From the NCBI GenBank assembly GCA_020350085.1, contig CP070706.1:1815971-1821035 (forward strand): 5,065 nucleotides of DNA. The letters are read 5' to 3'. Shown here piece after piece: positions 1-5,065 of this stretch (position 1 is the first letter of the stretch; every line of letters begins with the position of its first letter). The notes under the pieces are model-generated. The model saw only the letters and a program-made list of their open reading frames with translations. It ran no database searches and was not told where the DNA came from. Made by a program: the position numbers and the translations under genes. The DNA comes from Acidobacteriota bacterium (GTDB lineage Bacteria > Acidobacteriota > Polarisedimenticolia > J045).

Positions 1-1716
1 CAGGTCGTGGCTCTGCCCGCTGAAGTCATACTGCTGGGCGTTGTTGATGAGCAGGGCCTTGAGCGTGGAGACGTGCGGCTTCTTCTCGAAGACCGTGTCG
101 CCGATGGGATCGGTCTCCCACACGTTGTCGGCCCACATCTGGAGGATCAGGCCCAGGATGCCGGCCGTCTCGGGGGTGGCCGCCGAGGTGCCCCCGAAGC
201 CGCTCGTGTAGCCGTTCCCCGTGGTGGTGGTGTAGATGCTGTCGTACCAGTAATGAAGGTCCGGCTTGATGCGTCCGTCTTCAGCCGGACCGATCGATGC
301 GCCGAAGTCCCACTCGTCGTCGGCCGTGTCGAGAGTGTTTCGGTGGTAAACCCCGCCAACGCTGATGATGTTCTTGGCCCACGCCTGAGGGCGGCTGTCC
401 TGATTACCTGCGTTCGATTGTGACTGCGTGATGGCGATGTCGAGCCGGAAGATGATGTCGTCCATTTGATGTGAGACGCTCGTGTAGCTGCGCGTGCGTG
501 AATCGCCCCACGAGTTGGTCTGGAACGAAGCGAAGTAGGGTGCTTGCGTGATCTTTTGTGTGTGCGCGAATCGATCACTGACGTTGTTGAAGTCGGCGAA
601 GATGCCCTGCTCGGCACACGGCATGTGACCGGTGGCCTGCGCATTGCCATCACCGTCGCGCGCGCCGTTGCCGAAGACGATGCCGTAGGTGCTCGTGCCA
701 TGACTGTCGACGTTGGCCTCCGTGGACAGGAGCACCCCATCGAAGTCCTGGTGAGTTTCCTCGATACCCTGGTCCATCACTTCGCCGCGCACGCCCTGAC
801 CGCACGAGCCGGAATCGTTTTCGAGCCAGTTCGTGCCCGCATCCTCGCGCACGAGATCCATGTCCGTCTCGGCCGGTGTCCAGAAGTCGATCCACAACAC
901 GTCATCGTGGGCCGCGAGAGCGCGAATCTGCTCGCGTGTGACCCACAGCTCGATGATGTGCCCGCTAGGCGAGAAGGCGGCGATCTCGGCGCCGAGATCG
1001 AGCGCCGCAGCGGCGATACGTTTCTTGCCCACGTCGCCCCTCTCGAACGCCATCGCACGCACGCGACGCGGCTCGTCGTCGGCCGTCTCGATCCAGGAGA
1101 GCACGTCTTCCGCCAGTCGATACGAGGGATGGTAAGGCTCGACGCGGCCAACAAAATCGAGCGTCGCCATATCGGGAAGCACAGCCGGCTCGCAGCGAAC
1201 GAGATGCGCGTTGTGTGGGATGTGCTGAAGCACTTCGACGCCGAGCCGTGCGAGCGACTCGCGCCACTCGGTGAGCCCGACGGTGCGGAACTGGACCAAG
1301 AACACGCGACCGGCAGCGGGCAAGCTCAGCCCGGCGCGCGGCGCCGGCATCGTCTGGTCAGCGCGAACCGTTCCCGCCCGCAGCCGCAAGTCCGTCGCCA
1401 GCGGCTTGGCAGCCTGCCAGCTCGCCCCCGCATCCCGGCTGTAGGAAAACCAGGCCTGGTCCGCATCCTCTTTCCAGGTCGCGAACGCGACGTCGCCGAC
1501 GAGACCCCAACCGGTCGCCACCGGCTCGAGTCGAGCCGGCGTTTCGCGCAGTAGGCGACGATGTGTAACACCCTGCCCATCAGTCGTTTCGACCCATAGC
1601 TGGCCCATGCTTCCCTCGCGCTCGACGCTGAGAACCGGCCGGACAGGCCGATCGAGGCCGAATGAGCTGAAACAGCAAACGCAGACGAGCAGCGGCGCGA
1701 GGCGGGCGAAGCGCAT
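1..1716 (-). CDS. Secreted S8 (subtilisin-like, KP-43-type) serine protease, C-terminus beyond window
   Basis: An open frame of 572 codons runs from ATG at 1716 to the left edge without a stop, so the C-terminus is missing. Residues 1-20 are a short basic start plus a hydrophobic cysteine-rich stretch, read as a signal peptide. The subtilase triad is complete: Asp315 (EVMDQGIEETHQDF), His339 (DSHGTSTYGIV) and Ser511 (GGTSAATPETAG), with the oxyanion Asn438 in SNAGNQ. The motifs NSWG (401-404), AKNIISVGG (447-455) and EDGRIKPDL (479-487) match the KP-43 branch of family S8. Before the catalytic domain lie an Asp-box motif SRDAGASW (93-100) and two prodomain-like units (about 136-205 and 230-290). 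The inferred role is degradation of extracellular protein after autoprocessing. The start is set by a strong ribosome binding site. Known members often carry C-terminal beta domains, which would lie outside this window. The family call is firm; substrate and exact cleavage sites are unknown. Confidence 0.95.
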   Translation of the reverse strand, partial: MRFARLAPLLVCVCCFSSFGLDRPVRPVLSVEREGSMGQLWVETTDGQGVTHRRLLRETPARLEPVATGWGLVGDVAFATWKEDADQAWFSYSRDAGASWQAAKPLATDLRLRAGTVRADQTMPAPRAGLSLPAAGRVFLVQFRTVGLTEWRESLARLGVEVLQHIPHNAHLVRCEPAVLPDMATLDFVGRVEPYHPSYRLAEDVLSWIETADDEPRRVRAMAFERGDVGKKRIAAAALDLGAEIAAFSPSGHIIELWVTREQIRALAAHDDVLWIDFWTPAETDMDLVREDAGTNWLENDSGSCGQGVRGEVMDQGIEETHQDFDGVLLSTEANVDSHGTSTYGIVFGNGARDGDGNAQATGHMPCAEQGIFADFNNVSDRFAHTQKITQAPYFASFQTNSWGDSRTRSYTSVSHQMDDIIFRLDIAITQSQSNAGNQDSRPQAWAKNIISVGGVYHRNTLDTADDEWDFGASIGPAEDGRIKPDLHYWYDSIYTTTTGNGYTSGFGGTSAATPETAGILGLILQMWADNVWETDPIGDTVFEKKPHVSTLKALLINNAQQYDFSGQSHDL

Positions 1717-1833
1717 GAGTCGGACTCCTCCTGGCGATACGTTTCGTGGCGATTGTCTCAATCTACTGCGAAAAGAGGTCGAAAGGCCGGCAGAAGACGC
1801 CTTGGGGCCGCGAGCACCTCGTCGGCTCGCTCG
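1717..1833 (-). other. Spacer between DUF1835 gene and S8 protease gene
   Basis: This 117-nt spacer holds the protease ribosome binding site at its downstream end. I see no convincing intrinsic terminator: the best candidate is a 5-bp AAGGC/GCCTT stem with an 11-nt loop and no clean T-run. No sigma-70 promoter of good quality is visible either. The protease may therefore be read through from the upstream pair or from a promoter type not recognisable by eye. Confidence 0.5.
1726..1732 (-). promoter_or_regulatory. Ribosome binding site of the S8 protease
   Basis: Read on the minus strand this is AGGAGGA, a near-perfect Shine-Dalgarno sequence 9 nt before the ATG at 1716. It fixes the protease start and suggests efficient initiation independent of the upstream gene. 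Confidence 0.85.
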
Positions 1834-2826
1834 TCATGACGGCTGCTCGAGTCGTCGCCGCGACTCGTTCCAGCGCCACACCCCGTTGCGCCCTTCCAGA
1901 TGCACGCCGCCGAGCCAACGGTCGATTCCGCAGATGGCGACGCGGTCGTGACCTTCGAGGATGCGCACACCGGTTTCCGTCAGCTCGAGTGGCGTGTCCC
2001 AGTGTTTCGACAGGTGCCCCGACGGGCTCTTGGCCGGCAAGGAGCTTCCGGAGACGGCCTCCGAAGCGAAGCGGAGCAACGCATTGGGGCGCTGCATCAA
2101 CCGCTCCAGGTAGCGAAGAAACACGATGTCACCCAAGAACACAGGATCTTCCTGCTCGAGATGGGAGCATGCGAACGCCTCCCGAGGAGTGTCTCGTCCT
2201 GTCTCGATCGCACGCAGAGCCTGGCGCTCGGTTCGGGACAGTCCGTCTCGAGCCCACGGAAACTGCTGCAGATGTCGCTCGAGCGCCGCTTGAAGAAAAG
2301 GAAACGCCGCCGCGTCTCCGGCGAGCCACTCCGAGATCCGTCTCGGATCAGGGGCACGGAACGCCGCCCACGCCGTGCTCGCCCGAGTGAGCTGTTCGGC
2401 CGTCACCGTTTGCCGGCCTGCGAAGCGACGAGCCAGGTGCTCGGCTCGCGCACCTCCTAGGTACTCTGCGTTACAGACCAGGCTGCACTTCGCTGGGTCG
2501 CCGAGCTGCTTCGCGAGGGCGTCGAGCGCCTGGACCATCTGGAGCTGATCGCACAAGTCATGCTCGAACCACAGCACGATCTCGTCATGCCGGAAAGCGG
2601 CGGCGATGGCACCATCTCGCCGCTCGAACTGATCGATCGCCTCGTCGAGATCGGCCCAGTTTTCGGAGGCGATGAATCGCGCCCTCAGCTCGCTGAGATC
2701 TCGGAGGCTCAATCCCTCGGGAACGGGACCCTCGTGAAGCACGTCTCTCCACGGAACGATCTCATCGGCCAGATGGCAGCGTTCCAGCGCCTCGGCGGCG
2801 ACGTCCCCGTTCGTAATAAACAGCAT
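1834..2826 (-). CDS. DUF1835 domain-containing protein of unknown function
   Basis: The product has 330 residues and looks soluble and cytoplasmic, with no signal peptide or membrane segment. The N-terminus MLFITNGDVAAEAL followed by WRDVLHEGPVP (26-36) is the characteristic DUF1835 opening and fixes the ATG start. Other family-like blocks are WFEHDLCDQLQMVQ (86-99) and SLVCNAEYLG (115-124). A central region LSRTERQALRAI (196-207) resembles a helix-turn-helix-like segment, and the C-terminal block LTETGVRILEGHDRV...IDRWLGGVHL (282-310) is also typical. The biochemical function of the family is not established. No Shine-Dalgarno sequence precedes the ATG; the upstream THEP1 stop codon ends only 12 nt before it, so translation is probably coupled to that gene. 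The family call is confident. A regulatory or nucleotide-related role is inferred only from the partner gene. Confidence 0.88.
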   Translation of the reverse strand: MLFITNGDVAAEALERCHLADEIVPWRDVLHEGPVPEGLSLRDLSELRARFIASENWADLDEAIDQFERRDGAIAAAFRHDEIVLWFEHDLCDQLQMVQALDALAKQLGDPAKCSLVCNAEYLGGARAEHLARRFAGRQTVTAEQLTRASTAWAAFRAPDPRRISEWLAGDAAAFPFLQAALERHLQQFPWARDGLSRTERQALRAIETGRDTPREAFACSHLEQEDPVFLGDIVFLRYLERLMQRPNALLRFASEAVSGSSLPAKSPSGHLSKHWDTPLELTETGVRILEGHDRVAICGIDRWLGGVHLEGRNGVWRWNESRRRLEQPS

Positions 2827-2838
2827 GACGGAAGGATT

Positions 2839-3423
2839 CTAACGCGGATGATGAGCCGACGACCGCTTGATCCACGCGAGGACGCGCTCGGGCATCGCTG
2901 CCCGATTCTTGAGCGACAGCTCCCAGATGAGCACATCGGGGCGCCGCTTGACCTCGGCGATAAAGCCGCCTCCGCGGAAGGAAACCGTAGCGACGACGAG
3001 TCGCTCGTCATCGAGCAGACCGGTGATGGCGCTCACGAAACGCTGCGAGAGGCACTCCATCTTGCCGATCTCGTCGACGAGAAACAGCTGCGGGCCATGC
3101 TCGACGTTGAGCGATGCGTCGACGATCCGATCCAGAGCGGCGAGATCGACGCCGTAACGACCGACGCGGGTCTCAGCCGGGTGCTCGACGTGCGCGAGTG
3201 TCGCTTGCTCTCGACCGAATGTCAGCAGCCGAAAACCGACCCTTCGTCCGCGAACGCGGATTTCCTCGGTGACGAACCCGCCGAGAGCATGCTTGTCGAC
3301 ACGCTCAGCCACGCTCTGAATGACGGTCGTCTTCCCGATGCCGGGCGCACCGGTCAAAAGCAGGTTCGTCGGGGTCGCCCTGCTACCGGGCAGTCGGCCT
3401 GCCCCGCCCTCACGTGGCTCCAC
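2839..3423 (-). CDS. THEP1-family nucleoside-triphosphatase (NTPase_1, P-loop)
   Basis: From the GTG at 3423 the product is 194 residues, close to the usual family length of roughly 175-190. It shows Walker A GAPGIGKT (25-32), then GGFVTEEIRVRGRRVGFRLL (48-67), the Walker B and signature LFLVDEIGKMECLS (113-126), and the C-terminal KRRPDVLIWELSLKNR (159-174). All are hallmarks of the THEP1 group, which includes archaeal and thermophilic NTPases and human NTPCR. These hydrolyse NTPs to NDP and phosphate in vitro, but their physiological role is poorly known. The frame stays open upstream to an ATG at 3546, which would add 41 low-complexity residues. GTG is preferred because AGGAGG lies 5 nt before it and the family normally begins shortly before the P-loop. 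It probably forms an operon with the DUF1835 gene 12 nt downstream. Family assignment is very secure; the start is fairly secure. Confidence 0.93.
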   Translation of the reverse strand: MEPREGGAGRLPGSRATPTNLLLTGAPGIGKTTVIQSVAERVDKHALGGFVTEEIRVRGRRVGFRLLTFGREQATLAHVEHPAETRVGRYGVDLAALDRIVDASLNVEHGPQLFLVDEIGKMECLSQRFVSAITGLLDDERLVVATVSFRGGGFIAEVKRRPDVLIWELSLKNRAAMPERVLAWIKRSSAHHPR

Positions 3424-3472
3424 GCTGTCCTCCTGATCGGCATCGAGTGTCTCCTGATCAGGACACGACAGC
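3424..3472 (-). promoter_or_regulatory. Predicted leader stem overlapping the THEP1 ribosome binding site
   Basis: On the minus strand the 5' arm GCTGTC-GTGT-CCTGATC (3472-3456) is complementary to the 3' arm GATCAGG-AG-GACAGC (3438-3424). This gives 7 and 6 base pairs separated by a small internal loop, closed by a 17-nt loop. The 3' arm contains most of the AGGAGG and ends directly at the GTG codon, so folding would hide the translation start. A second copy of GATCAGGAG in the loop-proximal sequence allows a competing hairpin, GTGTC...GACAC, built around the 12-bp palindrome TCCTGATCAGGA (3452-3463). The complementarity is read directly; regulation is inference, and chance or a DNA operator are alternatives. 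Confidence 0.35.
3428..3434 (-). promoter_or_regulatory. Ribosome binding site deciding the GTG start of the THEP1 gene
   Basis: The minus strand reads AGGAGGA here. The AGGAGG core (3429-3434) sits 5 nt before the GTG at 3423. No comparable motif precedes the alternative in-frame ATG at 3546, so the shorter product is favoured. Confidence 0.7.
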
Positions 3473-3603
3473 CACAGCCCCCCACCATCGGACCGCTCCG
3501 GGACGACTGATGGGGTTGATCTTGTGCGCTTCGGCCTGATTGGCATCGGCTTTGCTGCTGTCGTGAGTGCTGGCCAGACGATGCTTGAGATGAGTCACCC
3601 GCT

Positions 3604-3609
3604 GGGAGA
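3604..3609 (+). promoter_or_regulatory. Ribosome binding site of the divergent secreted-protein gene
   Basis: GGGAGA lies 7 nt before the ATG at 3617 and is the best Shine-Dalgarno match among the in-frame candidates (ATG at 3581, 3590 and 3617). Starting at 3617 also places the hydrophobic signal-peptide core directly at the N-terminus. Confidence 0.6.
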
Positions 3610-3616
3610 AACGACA

Positions 3617-5065
3617 ATGACTCGGCAAGCGTCTCTGTTCGTCTTGGTGCTGTTGGCCTCGACCGCTGCGGTCGGGCAGGCCGTCGAGCATCGGCCTCTC
3701 GCGGGGCGCGCTCGGCGGATCAGCGCTCAGCGATCCGATGCTGCTCAGCGACGCCACCCCGAGTCCGCTCCGCTGCCCGAGAAGCTCCGCGACTTCGCTC
3801 GTGAGAGCGCTGACGCCACCTCGGGCTCGCCCCTTTCGAAGGACCTCGCACTCGTGGCCCACCGCGCGGCGCGCTGGGCCGCCGACCGGCTCGCGTCGTC
3901 GGAGGGCCGCTTTGCTCTGGCCAAGATCGGTTTCTACAACGGACTTCATACCGGACTCGCCGCATCGGACTTCGACAGAGTCGATTATCTCGAGGGGCGG
4001 AGCGATGCCCGCAAGGATCCGGATCCGCACCACCGCGGCGTCATTGCCGGCGAGCAGACTGCCGCCGCTCTGGCCGCTGATCTGGCGCCGCGAAGAGTCG
4101 CTTCGCAGTTCGCCGATCTCTCAGCGGACCCGGTCTACGACGACCGCTCGATCCCGCCAGCGTACGCTCCGGAGCTTCTGGATCTGGCCACACCTCTTCT
4201 CGAGGATGTCTTCGCCGATCATCGTGTCCGGATCGAGCCGACCGATGGTGATGCGACGCTCGCCGACTTCCTCGTGGCCCACGTCGATGCGCGGCATTTC
4301 TTCAAATGCGGTTCCTGGGAGCAGGTCGCCAACGCCGACTGGAACGACGCGGAGCGCGCGTTCGCACTGTGGGTTCGCGAGCACCGCCTGGCTCGCGTCT
4401 ATCAGTCCCTCGACAGTCGAGTGGAGCGCAATGCCTTCCGGCGTCACTTCGTCAGACAGTTCGATCATCGCCTCTCGCGGCTGCTCGAAGGTCCAGAGCT
4501 GCTCGGCTGGTACGAGCGCGCGTTCGAGGCCGGCTGGGAGCACGGCTCGCTGATTCGCTCCGAGTGGCAGTACCGACGCGGCTATCGACAAGGTGTGATC
4601 AACTCGCATCGCGAAGCGGCGACGCGGTCGTTCGCTAACAGTTACCCCCCGCAGTACGCCCGAGCCTATGCAAAGGCGTTCTCCGAGTGGTCGAGCCAGG
4701 TCAGGCCCGACCTTCGAGCGATTCGGGTGCGTGACGGCAACGGTGATGGCGTGTTCGAGCCCGGAGAAGATCTCTTGGTCGACGTCGAGCTGGCGAACCA
4801 CGGCGGCGCAAACGGAACGGTGAGAGTAGATCTTTCGGGCGACTTGATGACCATCGGCGCAGAGCTCGACCTTTACTTACCGCGGCGTCAGCTGGTGAGC
4901 TTCGAAACCGCGCTTCGCGGCGTGATCAGGCCTGAGATCCGGCCGAAGCAGCAGGGGCGACTCGTAGCCTCGTTGGGTGATCAGCGCCGGTCCGTCAGCG
5001 TGCGGGTCGCGTTTCCGCTGGAGCTGGACTCGATCGTGGGTCTTCTCGAGCATGACGTGCTGACC
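3617..5065 (+). CDS. Secreted protein of unknown function with EF-hand-like calcium loop, C-terminus beyond window
   Basis: An open frame of 483 codons runs from ATG 3617 to the right edge. Residues 1-22 (MTRQASLFVLVLLASTAAVG then QA) form a typical signal peptide, so the protein is exported. Residues about 23-75 are Arg/Ala/Ser-rich and look disordered. Residues about 80-360 appear helical, with aromatic and glycine spacing such as FYNGLHTGLAAS (106-117) and WQYRRGYRQG (317-326) suggesting a diverged internal repeat. Cys231 is the only cysteine seen. At 373-384 the sequence DGNGDGVFEPGE fits an EF-hand-type calcium loop. It is followed by alternating hydrophobic residues with LANHGG (392-397), resembling the opening of an immunoglobulin-like or CARDB-like beta domain common in secreted bacterial proteins. 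I do not recognise the family of the helical part. No catalytic motif is seen. An upstream in-frame extension exists but lacks a good ribosome binding site. Confidence 0.85.
   Translation, partial: MTRQASLFVLVLLASTAAVGQAVEHRPLAGRARRISAQRSDAAQRRHPESAPLPEKLRDFARESADATSGSPLSKDLALVAHRAARWAADRLASSEGRFALAKIGFYNGLHTGLAASDFDRVDYLEGRSDARKDPDPHHRGVIAGEQTAAALAADLAPRRVASQFADLSADPVYDDRSIPPAYAPELLDLATPLLEDVFADHRVRIEPTDGDATLADFLVAHVDARHFFKCGSWEQVANADWNDAERAFALWVREHRLARVYQSLDSRVERNAFRRHFVRQFDHRLSRLLEGPELLGWYERAFEAGWEHGSLIRSEWQYRRGYRQGVINSHREAATRSFANSYPPQYARAYAKAFSEWSSQVRPDLRAIRVRDGNGDGVFEPGEDLLVDVELANHGGANGTVRVDLSGDLMTIGAELDLYLPRRQLVSFETALRGVIRPEIRPKQQGRLVASLGDQRRSVSVRVAFPLELDSIVGLLEHDVLT
4733..4768 (+). other. 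EF-hand-like calcium-binding loop in the secreted protein
   Basis: Codons 373-384 encode DGNGDGVFEPGE. Acidic or amide residues fall at loop positions 1, 3, 5, 9 and 12, with glycine at position 6, as in EF-hand and dockerin-type loops. In exported bacterial proteins this form often marks the entry to a beta-sandwich domain, and the residues that follow fit that. Calcium binding is inferred, not shown. Confidence 0.65.

Larger units (their letters stand above)
3424..3616. other. Divergent intergenic region
   Basis: This 193-nt stretch separates the leftward THEP1 gene from the rightward secreted-protein gene and must contain or neighbour both promoters. Besides the leader stem and the palindrome at 3452-3463, I found no sigma-70-like -35/-10 pair of good quality on either strand. 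The THEP1 frame is open on the minus strand up to 3546. The rightward gene's frame is open upstream on the plus strand across at least 3500-3616, so part of the region could be coding if either start is misjudged. Confidence 0.55.

Noticed and set aside
544..1554. Long plus-strand open frame of 336 codons opposite the protease gene
   Set aside because: It lies wholly antisense to the S8 protease, whose triad and motifs are unmistakable. The translated product has no recognisable domain and an odd Arg/His-rich composition typical of a GC-rich shadow frame.
1653..1716. Lipoprotein signal in the protease N-terminus, suggested by its cluster of cysteines
   Set aside because: No cysteine is preceded by the required [LVI]-[ASTVI]-[GAS] pattern, so a lipobox cannot be supported.
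1735..1762. Possible promoter TTGAGA - 16 nt - TATCGC on the minus strand before the protease
   Set aside because: The -10 match is poor, and transcription would begin on or next to the Shine-Dalgarno sequence, leaving no usable leader.
1777..1806. Possible intrinsic terminator after the DUF1835 gene
   Set aside because: The stem is only 5 bp with an 11-nt loop, and the T-rich stretch that follows is interrupted by CGACC.
1746..2460. Plus-strand open frames opposite the end of the DUF1835 gene
   Set aside because: They are antisense to the conserved DUF1835 C-terminal block and their products are Arg/Pro/Ser-rich without motifs.
2560..3510. Long plus-strand open frame of 316 codons opposite the DUF1835 and THEP1 genes
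   Set aside because: It spans two confidently identified genes on the other strand and their junction, and has no family resemblance.
3458..4801. Minus-strand open frames (3458-4033 and 4121-4801) opposite the secreted protein
   Set aside because: The plus-strand frame has a signal peptide, a ribosome binding site and a calcium-loop motif; the minus-strand frames have none of these and are read as shadows.

Overview
The window is GC-rich bacterial chromosomal DNA with tightly packed genes and strong G/C preference at third codon positions. No rRNA, tRNA, mobile element or CRISPR array is visible. The protein styles (a secreted KP-43-like subtilase, and a secreted protein with a calcium-loop motif of the form D-x-N-x-D-G-x-x-E-P-G-E) would suit an Acidobacteriota, Myxococcota or similar environmental lineage. 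That placement is a guess from style only; no marker gene is present.

Layout. Three genes read leftward on the minus strand: a THEP1-type nucleoside-triphosphatase (3423 to 2839), a DUF1835-family protein of unknown function (2826 to 1834), and a large secreted S8 serine protease (from 1716, running off the left edge). The first two are only 12 nt apart and probably form one operon. The protease follows after 117 nt and has its own strong ribosome binding site. Reading rightward from 3617 and running off the right edge is a secreted protein of unknown function. It has a signal peptide, aromatic/glycine-rich helical segments that look internally repeated, and an EF-hand-like calcium loop leading into a predicted beta domain. 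The 193-nt divergent region between 3423 and 3617 should hold the control signals for both directions.

Functional reading. The THEP1 and DUF1835 genes look like a small cytoplasmic nucleotide-handling or regulatory pair. The protease and the divergent secreted protein belong to the cell envelope or exterior. Nothing links the two pairs beyond adjacency. The most notable items are a predicted stem that would bury the THEP1 Shine-Dalgarno sequence, the THEP1-DUF1835 pairing itself, the layered N-terminal region of the protease (Asp-box plus two prodomain-like units), and the unrecognised divergent secreted protein. I did not find a clear, complete new system in this window.
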